Positions 11,900-18,964 of a stretch of DNA of 22,365 bases are shown here, piece after piece (position 1 is the stretch's first letter; each line of letters begins with the position of its first letter). This DNA comes from a virus. Made by a program: the position numbers and the translations under genes. Under the pieces are notes generated by a model that was given only the letters and a program-made list of their open reading frames with translations, did not search any database and had not been told where the DNA came from. The stretch covers positions 1 to 22,365 of IMG/VR virus record IMGVR_UViG_3300030329_003953; one strand, given 5' to 3'.

Positions 11900-12278
11900 A
11901 TATCATTTGAGCGGAGAGATTACCGCAATTCAAGAACCGAGAACGGTTGGCAATAATTTCACTTTTAGAGAGTTCGTTGTCATGACGCCCGATGAAAAAT
12001 ACCCGCAACCGATTTGCTTACAAGTTGGCGGCAAGACCCTGCACATTCTGGATGATTTTCACGTCGGCGATCAAGTCCGGGCAGAGTTCAACTTGCGGGG
12101 CCGGGAATGGCAAGGCGATAACGGAACGCGATATTTCAACACGTTGTCTGTGTGGCGCATGGAGTTGCTTGAAAGTCGCAAACCAAAAACGAACGGCGAT
12201 TCACAACATTTCGACGATCGGAATCCACCGCCCATCAGCGACAGTGATATCCCATTCGACGACAAAATACCATTCTAG
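11892..12278 (+). CDS. SSB-like OB-fold protein (DUF3127)
   Basis: From the ATG at 11892 the product is 128 residues. It matches the DUF3127 pattern: 'YHLSGEITAIQEPRTVGNNFTFREFVVMT' (about 3-31), 'YPQPICLQVGGK' and 'FNLRGREWQGDNGTRYFNTLSVWRM'. This reads as a five-stranded OB fold. The C-terminus is an acidic tail ending in 'DIPFDDKIPF', closely like the DDDIPF tip by which bacterial SSB recruits partner proteins. It probably binds single-stranded DNA during the ERF/YqaJ reaction and may contact host replication proteins. It follows the exonuclease with an 8-base overlap. Confidence 0.8.
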   Translation: MAEYHLSGEITAIQEPRTVGNNFTFREFVVMTPDEKYPQPICLQVGGKTLHILDDFHVGDQVRAEFNLRGREWQGDNGTRYFNTLSVWRMELLESRKPKTNGDSQHFDDRNPPPISDSDIPFDDKIPF

Positions 12279-12286
12279 GAGGTTGT

Positions 12287-12487
12287 ATGGACAATCTGAA
12301 CCTTTTATCTTCCGAGGATTTGTTTAATCTGACTGGCCGTAAACAAAAAGAAAAACAAATCGCAATGCTGCAACGAATGGGCATTGATCATTTCACGCGA
12401 TGGGACGGGAAGCCTGTTGTTACTTGGCATCAAGTCAATTCTGCAAAGGGCGACAGGGAGTTCGTGCCGAAATTCGCAGAAAAATAA
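12287..12487 (+). CDS. DUF4224 protein, possible excisionase or DNA-binding accessory
   Basis: This 66-residue protein has a strong AGGAGG site ahead of the ATG. The phrase 'LSSEDLFNLTGRKQKEKQIAMLQRMGIDHFTRWDGKPVVTW' (about 7-47) is the typical DUF4224 pattern, with a helix-turn-helix-like segment and a short wing. Members of this family lie beside phage integrases very often. Its place 12 bases before the integrase suggests a role in recombination directionality (excision) or regulation of integration. That role is inferred from position; no experiment is known to me. Confidence 0.8.
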   Translation: MDNLNLLSSEDLFNLTGRKQKEKQIAMLQRMGIDHFTRWDGKPVVTWHQVNSAKGDREFVPKFAEK

Positions 12488-12499
12488 AGGGAGCCAATC

Positions 12500-13513
12500 A
12501 TGGGCCGAAAACGCAAGGTGGAGAGTAATCTGCCAAAAGGTGTTGATCGTCATCGAAACCAATTCCGTCTAAGTATAAAACTAGAGGGGAAATGGACGTT
12601 TAAATTTCTAAAAGCTAAAACGATCGGGGAGTGTTGGGCAGAGGTTGAACGAATCAATAGTGTTGGAGTCTACGAGAATACAATCAATTACGGAATTGAT
12701 CGTTATTTGGGATGGTTGAAAAGTCTTGCCGACAACGATGACCGCAAATGGTCTCAAGCCACTTACCGCACCGAGCTTCCTCGGATTCAGCAAGTCCGGG
12801 ACAACTACGGCGACGCCTTTTTTGATCAAGTATCAAGAAACCATTTATACGAATGGCGCGACTTACATCGCAAGGAGCGGGTGCTGCGGCGCTTCCGAAC
12901 AATGTGGAATATGTGGCTTCAGTGGGAGCTAACGACTCACGCTCCGTTCGTTGGTTTTAAATGGACGGCAGACAAAGCTCGGTCGCGCTACATCAGCGAT
13001 GATGAGTTTGATTTAATTTGTCGCGTTTGTTGGGATAAACAACTTACAAACCCGATGGCTCTACGAGTATGGGCTGTTTTGATTCTGACGTATTTAACGG
13101 GCAGGCGTGTCAGCAACATTATTGAGCTACAGTTATCTGCAATCAAACCCGACGGGATTTATTTCACAGAAACAAAAACCGGGTTGAAAACAATCGTGAC
13201 AATGAGTTCCGATTTGGCCGAAGCGATCGCGCTGATCAAAAAAACACTGAGGAGAGATAAGAACATTACCTCGACCCAGTTAATCACCAAAACAAACGGA
13301 CATCCTTTGAACCATCACGATTTCAGTCAGGCGGTCTTGCGGATGCGCCGTCATTTTCGCGATGCGGGCATTGATGACTTTCAGCCCCGCGATTTGCGAG
13401 CGAAATACGGCACAGATCATACACGCGGTCAGGCCAATCTGCGCCATACCAACCCCCGGACTTTCAATAAGCACTATTATCGAAAGCCCATGAAAATCAC
13501 CCCGATTCGGTAG
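12500..13513 (+). CDS. int: Tyrosine-type phage integrase
   Basis: The 337-residue protein is a tyrosine recombinase. Residues 1-60 form an arm-binding-like N-terminus (GVDRHRNQFRLSIKL), about 60-160 the core-binding domain, and about 165-330 the catalytic domain. Visible catalytic residues are Arg202 (TGRR), Lys230 or nearby (TKTGLK), the 'RDLR' block with Arg300, His316 in 'LRHTNPRT', and the nucleophile at Tyr326 or Tyr327 (HYYRK). In the HxxR block the first residue is Arg297 rather than His, as in some phage subfamilies. It has an AGGGAG ribosome site. It lies directly beside the attP core made of a tRNA-Cys end, so it presumably integrates into that gene. Confidence 0.9.
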   Translation: MGRKRKVESNLPKGVDRHRNQFRLSIKLEGKWTFKFLKAKTIGECWAEVERINSVGVYENTINYGIDRYLGWLKSLADNDDRKWSQATYRTELPRIQQVRDNYGDAFFDQVSRNHLYEWRDLHRKERVLRRFRTMWNMWLQWELTTHAPFVGFKWTADKARSRYISDDEFDLICRVCWDKQLTNPMALRVWAVLILTYLTGRRVSNIIELQLSAIKPDGIYFTETKTGLKTIVTMSSDLAEAIALIKKTLRRDKNITSTQLITKTNGHPLNHHDFSQAVLRMRRHFRDAGIDDFQPRDLRAKYGTDHTRGQANLRHTNPRTFNKHYYRKPMKITPIR

Positions 13514-13577
13514 GTTTTTTTCCCAAATGGCTCATTTTTTTTCCCATTTTTTTCCCACGGCTTGTCTGGAATCACCT

Positions 13578-13669
13578 AAGTGTTTGATTTCATTGGAGGC
13601 TGAGGCCGGAATCGAACCGGCGTTGACGGCTTTGCAGGCCGTACCAGTTTCTTTTAAAATCAAACACTT
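13578..13669. repeat. 13-bp inverted repeat around the att core
   Basis: AAGTGTTTGATTT (13578-13590) and AAATCAAACACTT (13657-13669) are perfect inverted copies, 3 bases before and 15 after the tRNA-like segment. They may be extra protein sites for excisionase or the integrase core domain, or an RNA stem ending the integrase message. Confidence 0.75.
13594..13641 (-). other. attP core: 3' half of a tRNA-Cys(GCA) gene
   Basis: Read on the minus strand the 48 bases begin CGGCCTGCAAAGCCG, a tRNA anticodon arm with anticodon GCA, and end with a T arm (GCCGGTTCGATTCCGGC) and acceptor end CTCAGCCTCCA with an encoded CCA. The D arm and 5' acceptor strand are missing: the flanking phage bases do not fit them. 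It is not a working tRNA gene. Its identity with a host tRNA-Cys end would let integration restore the host gene. Confidence 0.85.
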
Positions 13670-13741
13670 GCGAGGCTTTTGGGAAAAAAAACTGTGTTTT
13701 TCTATGCCATTTCATCGTATTTTAACGCTTTTTTTTTCCCA

Positions 13742-14098
13742 CTATCTAGCATCAGCGAGGACGCCATAAATGTTAAAAGTTAAGGCGTTTCCAGTGCTGA
13801 CTCTAACACCTAAACTGTCGGTCGGCATTAAAGTGATTCCGTTGCCTGTGTTGAATGATTGCATGGCGTCATTTATGGCGCCTACTGCTATGCTGACGTC
13901 CCACGCTAGCGCATTGGCTTCGTCGTACGTTGTGCCGCCGACATCATGGAATAGACGAAAGGTCGCAGCGCCGGAGCTTGTGTTTGCGATGATGATGCGT
14001 CCTATCTCCAACCGGACTGTTGCTGTGATGGCCGTTGCGTTGTTGGTATCGCCTGGGCGCACTTGTGCAATTAAAGAACCGGAGGCGTAGTCGTTCAT
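13742..14098 (-). CDS. Small virion-type protein, function unknown
   Basis: The 118-residue protein is beta-rich and soluble, with alternating short hydrophobic strands ('GSLIAQVRPGDTNNATAITATVRLEIGRIIIANTSSGAATFRLFHDV', 'GNGITLMPTDSLGVRVSTGNALTFNIYGV'). This resembles small decoration or tail-fibre-associated proteins rather than an enzyme. An AAAAGG site precedes the ATG at 14098. It is the last gene of the leftward virion block, next to attP, and its stop lies directly beside an arm repeat. The 151-base gap before it has an AT-rich stretch with a TATAAA near 14115-14120, but no convincing promoter. Confidence 0.7.
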   Translation of the reverse strand: MNDYASGSLIAQVRPGDTNNATAITATVRLEIGRIIIANTSSGAATFRLFHDVGGTTYDEANALAWDVSIAVGAINDAMQSFNTGNGITLMPTDSLGVRVSTGNALTFNIYGVLADAR

Positions 14099-14249
14099 AT
14101 AATGGAGCCTTTTATAATAATAATCGCTTTTATAGTGCGTCCGTTTTTCTGGTTGCTAGTCATGAGCGTTTTATTTTATTTGATTTCCGTTTTTTGCCCG
14201 GCGTCAGTGAGACGGGTATTGATGAAAGATTTATGGAAAGGTGTTGGTG

Positions 14250-16055
14250 TTACTCCCCCACAAGACCCTCCGACATAAACGGGACACCCAATAAAGGCGT
14301 CGCTCGCCCGCTAATAGACCGAAGCGATGCGCCAGGCAGGTATTGTCGAGTAGCGTCTCCTATTGCTGCCGGGAGGTCTTTGGTTATCGGCGGAATGAGT
14401 CCGCTTTTTAACGGCCATCCTCCGCCTTTGATATATCCCCTAGCCCCCACATTAAATAATCCTTGTGTTGCAAGCGGAGCGCCCGCAAGTAATCCGACAT
14501 AAGCCGGGTCTATGTTAAGGCCTGCCTGCCCCAACGCTTGCTGCCCTAGTAATCCGCCCCCTAGCAATACTCCTCCGATGCCGAGTTGGTTTTGCAAATT
14601 TCCTACAAATGATCGCGTCGCCGTTCCGCTGTCTGCAATATCTTTAAATGCCTGACCGAAACGTCCTAGTTGGTATAAATCGGATTTGTCTTGACCTCTT
14701 AAATAGCCCGGCTTATCTCTGCGGTTCAATACATTTGCTAGTTTCGCCGGGCTAAGATCCCCGCTCCCAGTATTCACGACGCCGGGGCTTTCAATAAACA
14801 ATTTATTTCGCCATTTTTGCCTCGCGTTTTTAAACGCTTCTAACTTCTCCGGGCCAAGCCCTTTCTCAACGGCATCGTCTAACGCCTCTTTGATCGCAGC
14901 ATGGACATACCCCAATTCAATCTCTGAGTTAACATTGCTTGCTAATAACGCCCTCGTCTTGTTCCCCATTTTTGACTGCAAGATTTGATAATTGGTGCCG
15001 GAGATAACATCACCATCTCTCAATTTATTTAATACGCGATCGACCACTTTCTGCGCACCATCAATATCATCGACGCTATCTATTCCCATGTTCGACAGGT
15101 TGTCGTCTATCGCGTCTAAAATCGTTCCGTCCTCGCCATAATCTAGCAGCACCTTTTCGTCTTTAGTAAGATCGCCAAATTCCTTGCTAATTTTTGCGTG
15201 TGCTTTTCCTAACGCTTCTGCGGATATTTCATCGCCATCTTCTCCTATCGACCGCAATGCTATGCGGTTATGGCGACGCTGATTTGCTTCTGCCACTTCT
15301 ACCATTGGCCCGGAGGTGCTTGGGGTCGATTTCAGCGACGCCTCAAACTGCTTTAACGGTATCGATCCGGTTTCAACTGACGGCAGCAATTTGTAACCCA
15401 TCTCTTTGCCCCATTCCATCAGCTCTTCCATTTGCCCGGACAGCCTGCTTTGTACTGGCTGCACGACCCGTCCTAATAAGCGTCCGATAACATCTCCCGC
15501 CGCCCCTTCTGCGCCTGCTTGTATTGCCTGCTGTCCCTGATCGTCAGAATAAGTAATACCACCTAAACCCATCCCTGTGAGGACTGCATCAGCCAATGGG
15601 CTTTTTTGAACCCTCGCGCCAAGACTTAAGAGACCTTTCGTTACAGGCGATGCTAACGTTTTAATGGCTCCCCCGGTTGTCTGAGCCGCTACCCCCAACG
15701 GTGCCGCGAAATAAGGAATGATCTCGCCTGTCATGGTTGAATATGGCCGCTCTTGCGATAGCATTCCATAGGCACGATCTTTTTCTGCCTGCTCTTGCGC
15801 TAACGTCGCTCGTTGATCTTCGTCTGCAAATATATTGCTAACGCCGGACACTATCTTGTCGCCCGTCCTTCCCATTCCTATAACCGCGCTTTCTAACGCC
15901 CCCGGTACTTCCATGCCGCCATCTTGAAACACTGAATATGCTGGAGTTGGCGTCTGCGGTATCTCTGTATTTTGTTGGCTAGTTTGCGGCGGGAAAAACT
16001 CCGGTGACCCTATGAGCGCAGTAGCCTCTTCCGCGGATATTATTCTTTCGCTCAT
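14250..16055 (-). CDS. Probable DNA ejection / internal virion protein
   Basis: This 601-residue protein has a low-complexity N-terminus (about 1-50), a central helical region (about 60-460) and a glycine-rich, hydrophobic C-terminal part (about 490-570, with 'LGIGGVLLGGGLLGQQALGQAG' and 'VGLLAGAPLATQGLF') that could insert in a membrane. A similar hydrophobic glycine stretch lies at about 110-200. Podovirus ejection proteins share this make-up: long, helical, with membrane-active segments, made in a cluster and packed in the virion to form a channel for DNA. No enzyme motif is seen. It overlaps the 402-residue gene by 4 bases (ATGA). Confidence 0.65.
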   Translation of the reverse strand: MSERIISAEEATALIGSPEFFPPQTSQQNTEIPQTPTPAYSVFQDGGMEVPGALESAVIGMGRTGDKIVSGVSNIFADEDQRATLAQEQAEKDRAYGMLSQERPYSTMTGEIIPYFAAPLGVAAQTTGGAIKTLASPVTKGLLSLGARVQKSPLADAVLTGMGLGGITYSDDQGQQAIQAGAEGAAGDVIGRLLGRVVQPVQSRLSGQMEELMEWGKEMGYKLLPSVETGSIPLKQFEASLKSTPSTSGPMVEVAEANQRRHNRIALRSIGEDGDEISAEALGKAHAKISKEFGDLTKDEKVLLDYGEDGTILDAIDDNLSNMGIDSVDDIDGAQKVVDRVLNKLRDGDVISGTNYQILQSKMGNKTRALLASNVNSEIELGYVHAAIKEALDDAVEKGLGPEKLEAFKNARQKWRNKLFIESPGVVNTGSGDLSPAKLANVLNRRDKPGYLRGQDKSDLYQLGRFGQAFKDIADSGTATRSFVGNLQNQLGIGGVLLGGGLLGQQALGQAGLNIDPAYVGLLAGAPLATQGLFNVGARGYIKGGGWPLKSGLIPPITKDLPAAIGDATRQYLPGASLRSISGRATPLLGVPFMSEGLVGE

Positions 16056-17260
16056 GGCGTAACCTCTATCATCAGTCCGTTGTCTTCGAAAATATATTTA
16101 TAACTACCCGGTTCACCATGCATTCCTTTGTAGGTTGCGGTCGACGATGGCAGTTCAATGCTGTCTCCCGTGGCGTCAAAATAAACGGACGGCTTTTTAC
16201 TGCCTGCCGCGTAACCGATTGGAGACGATCCAACGGGTAAATTTTGATAGCCCGATTCGTTTCTATCGATTGCCATCATTTTTTTAATGTGATTACGCAT
16301 ATCTCCTAGCGCTTGTTTAAACGCTTCCACGCCTTGCGATGTTTGCGCCCTTAATAACGCCTTAGTCGCCATTTCCCCCTCTGCTAACTGAATCGAACCG
16401 CCTCCTTTTAATGCTTGAAATGCCTCTTGGAAAGCCTGCCCTTGTAGTTGCTCCCACTTTGCGACCGCATCCGCCAAATCAGTACCGCGGGCGAACGTCG
16501 CTGCTTTAAATTTTGCGATATTTTCATTAGTGCCTAGCAACTCTTCCAAGCCCGGTGCGTTGAGCATTTCATCGAGCGTCAATAATGTTTTTTGATAGCT
16601 CGCATATTTTCTCGGGAATCGTTGTCTTGCTTCCGCTAATGCTTTTCCCTCTTCTTCGGCTTGCGTCTTTGCTGCGACTGATTCGGGTGATTTTCGTTGT
16701 TTTTCTTCTTCCCATTTATCTTTTTCAAACGCAAGTGTTTCTTGTTCTCTCATCGCGGTTGCCAGTTCGGGTGCAATGAGTGCTAGCGCCGCTTTTTGGT
16801 CATCATTCATGTTGGCAAGGCCGCCTGATGTTTGTCCCGCGCTAGTACCGGGTCGTCTAAACAATCGGTTAACCAAATCGGTTTTCCATTGTAGCTCTTC
16901 GGCTTCCGCCCTTACTTTTTGCGCATCTGCCGCTGATTTTTGCAATTCCAAAAGACTTGTTTGCCAATCGAGTGACGCCTGCTGCGCTGCGACCTTTGCG
17001 TTCTGTCGCGCTATCAACCCTTCTGTGTACATTCTCGGCATCGCCTGTACCGCATCGGCAAGAACCAAACCCAACGATTTGTTCGGTTGATTGGCCTGCG
17101 CCCATGCTTGACTCATAGTGGATAACAGGTTCGGTGCTGCGGGCATTACAGTGGGAACTTTGGTGAGCAGGTTGGGCGGGATCGTTGGCAGTTGACCCGC
17201 GCCTTGGTTCTGGCCTAACAGTCCGCCCGTGTCGCTGGCGTAAATATCCAAGATATCCAT
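16052..17260 (-). CDS. Probable DNA ejection-cluster structural protein
   Basis: The 402-residue protein is mostly long charged helices rich in Ala, Gln, Lys and Glu (about 50-230, for example 'AKVAAQQASLDWQTSLLELQ'), so it is likely a coiled coil. It carries the segment 'WEQLQGQAFQEAFQALKGGGSIQLAEGEMATKAL' (about 270-302), a wording that recurs in phage proteins of ejection clusters. The C-terminal 60 residues are beta-rich and may be a separate small domain. It lies between a 54-residue membrane protein and the 601-residue protein and overlaps the latter (ATGA). The role is inferred from composition, this motif and neighbours. Confidence 0.65.
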   Translation of the reverse strand: MDILDIYASDTGGLLGQNQGAGQLPTIPPNLLTKVPTVMPAAPNLLSTMSQAWAQANQPNKSLGLVLADAVQAMPRMYTEGLIARQNAKVAAQQASLDWQTSLLELQKSAADAQKVRAEAEELQWKTDLVNRLFRRPGTSAGQTSGGLANMNDDQKAALALIAPELATAMREQETLAFEKDKWEEEKQRKSPESVAAKTQAEEEGKALAEARQRFPRKYASYQKTLLTLDEMLNAPGLEELLGTNENIAKFKAATFARGTDLADAVAKWEQLQGQAFQEAFQALKGGGSIQLAEGEMATKALLRAQTSQGVEAFKQALGDMRNHIKKMMAIDRNESGYQNLPVGSSPIGYAAGSKKPSVYFDATGDSIELPSSTATYKGMHGEPGSYKYIFEDNGLMIEVTP

Positions 17261-17270
17261 ATTTATTTTC

Positions 17271-17435
17271 TCACCTCATGAAAGCGGCTATCACAATCGA
17301 TGCCGCAATAAACGGGTAAAGCCCCAAGGTTAAACGCTCGAGCAAAGTGATACGCTTGTCAAAATGCTCTGAACGCAATTTACATTCGCGCTCGTGTGCT
17401 TCGAGTTCCGATAATGCTTTTTCTGCGTTATCCAT
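17271..17435 (-). CDS. Small membrane protein of 54 residues (XhlA-like layout)
   Basis: A short frame from the ATG at 17435 overlaps the fibre gene's stop codon (TAATG) and ends with TGA at 17271. The product has a charged helical N-terminal half (ALSELEAHERECKLRSEHFD) and one hydrophobic helix near the C-terminus (about 39-53, LYPFIAASIVIAAFM), then MR. Small phage proteins with this coiled-coil plus membrane-helix layout include XhlA-type holin accessories. Here it sits between fibre and ejection genes instead of by the endolysin, so a second lysis element or a virion membrane component are both possible. The translational coupling supports it being real. Confidence 0.7.
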   Translation of the reverse strand: MDNAEKALSELEAHERECKLRSEHFDKRITLLERLTLGLYPFIAASIVIAAFMR

Positions 17436-18964
17436 TATCTAGCCTCCAACGCCGCAACTTTGGTTTCGAGCGTTTCGATTCTTGCCATCGCTTCCTGCAA
17501 GGCTTTAAGGGCTTTCATGTGAATGACTGAGTATTTCGCGCTTTTGAAGGATTTTTGATTGCCGTCGCTGTCTAAAACCGGAGCATCATTTCCATTTGCG
17601 TCAGGATTGGTTTCAAGGTGTGTTTTGACGAGCTTGCCCATCCCTGCAGCTTCCAACTCTTGAGCAATGACACCGATCATATTCGGTGCATCTAAATTGT
17701 CTTCTTTAAAGGAATACTTACGGACACGAACTGCTTTTATGTCGTTCCACTGACTGCCAGAATCAACAATGTTTTCTTTGAGATTCACATCAGAAGTTGA
17801 ACCATACGAATTTGTCGCGCTCAAAAAATCGCCATTAGATTCAATCTCCGATTTTATAGTTGCGCTCAATTTGTTTTGCCAAATCGGACTGCCGCCAGAG
17901 GAGTTGTAAACTTTTACGGCTGTGAAAGTTGTCCCAGCCGAGCCGTGATCGTCGTAGATGAAAAGACCCTGACCAGACTGATCGAGGGCTGTTCCGCTCG
18001 AATTTTGACCGAGTCGCACATTGCAGTTTCCGAAATAGTGATTATAGGTCGTCCCATCGTTGCCATGACCAAGGTGCAAATTGGTTGAGACGTTTACGCC
18101 GTCATTAAAGGTGGCTTCTCCACCTGCACTACCGTCAATCGTTAAAAAAGTCGTATCTGCACCGCCATCTGTGCCTTTCAAAATAATGTCGGTATCATCG
18201 CCTTGCGCATCGACAGTGATATTACTTGCAGTCGCGATAATAGAATTAGTGACAACGCTTTGCGCGAAATGTGCATTGCCACTACTGTCAAATTTGGCAG
18301 CGACTTTACTCGGGGCGTCTCCATCATCTCCATCGTTGATCTTGACTTCAATTCGGCCTGTTTGGTCATCGACTCCATCTGTGTCGTGCGAGGCGACAAT
18401 CGTTGCGAGTGTCGTGACCTCGTTACCCGATTGTTTCCCTTTAAATTGAACGGTGCTTTCTCTACCCCCTAGAGTGTCCTCGTTCGAGGAATTCTCCAGC
18501 ATAATGTTGGGCGAGCTGTTATTGATGTATAAATTTTGTGCGCTACCCAAACCACCGACCAAGATGAAACGGTCGTTGTTGGCCTCATACGCAATCAAGT
18601 ACATCCCGGCGGCGGTTATGTCGCCAGCGCGTAACGCGGTGCCGTCATTGTGTACGATCGATTTCGCGCCCAGGGAATCCACATTGATCGTCGCTGCGCC
18701 TGTATTTGTGTGGTTAGCCTCGAAGAGATACGCATCACCTTGCGCATAGGACGCTACTGTCCTCGCTGCGGCCAAGGTGTACGTGTTGGATGAACCAGCG
18801 GTTACTTTAGTGCCAGAAATATCTTGATACCACCTCGCGATTCTGGCGAACGATTCCCGCATCGTGTCATTAACCGTCGAAGGCGCCATCCCGTTTGGGG
18901 CGCCCGCAGGTGGCGTCGCATTATTATCGTCAGCGGTTACACTGTAGTCTCTGATTTCACCCAT
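17435..18964 (-). CDS. Tail fibre/spike with C-terminal S74 intramolecular chaperone
   Basis: The 509-residue protein has a short N-terminal attachment region (about 1-50, 'APSTVNDTMRESFARIARWYQDISG'), a long beta-rich, Gly/Asp/Ser/Thr-rich shaft (about 55-390), and a Peptidase_S74 chaperone domain from Ser391. The autocleavage motif 'SDVNLKENI' is at 391-399, with 'RVRKYSFKEDN' and 'MIGVIAQELEAAG' following, and a terminal coiled coil 'LKALQEAMARIETLETKVAALEAR'. Such domains trimerise the fibre, then cut themselves off. The shaft probably recognises the host surface. It overlaps the preceding gene by 8 bases. Confidence 0.9.
   Translation of the reverse strand: MGEIRDYSVTADDNNATPPAGAPNGMAPSTVNDTMRESFARIARWYQDISGTKVTAGSSNTYTLAAARTVASYAQGDAYLFEANHTNTGAATINVDSLGAKSIVHNDGTALRAGDITAAGMYLIAYEANNDRFILVGGLGSAQNLYINNSSPNIMLENSSNEDTLGGRESTVQFKGKQSGNEVTTLATIVASHDTDGVDDQTGRIEVKINDGDDGDAPSKVAAKFDSSGNAHFAQSVVTNSIIATASNITVDAQGDDTDIILKGTDGGADTTFLTIDGSAGGEATFNDGVNVSTNLHLGHGNDGTTYNHYFGNCNVRLGQNSSGTALDQSGQGLFIYDDHGSAGTTFTAVKVYNSSGGSPIWQNKLSATIKSEIESNGDFLSATNSYGSTSDVNLKENIVDSGSQWNDIKAVRVRKYSFKEDNLDAPNMIGVIAQELEAAGMGKLVKTHLETNPDANGNDAPVLDSDGNQKSFKSAKYSVIHMKALKALQEAMARIETLETKVAALEAR

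Larger units (their letters stand above)
13515..13741. other. attP region with five arm-type repeats
   Basis: Five copies of a T(7-9)CCCA motif surround the tRNA-like core. Three direct copies lie on the integrase side (13515-13525, 13535-13546, 13547-13557). On the other side there is one inverted copy (13680-13691, TGGGAAAAAAAA) and one direct copy (13729-13741). This is the expected layout for arm sites bound by the integrase N-terminal domain. The last copy ends directly before the stop codon of the first virion gene. Confidence 0.75.

Noticed and set aside
13594-13660. A working tRNA-Cys gene
   Set aside because: Only the anticodon arm, T arm and 3' acceptor end are present; the bases where the D arm and 5' acceptor strand should be do not pair or match.
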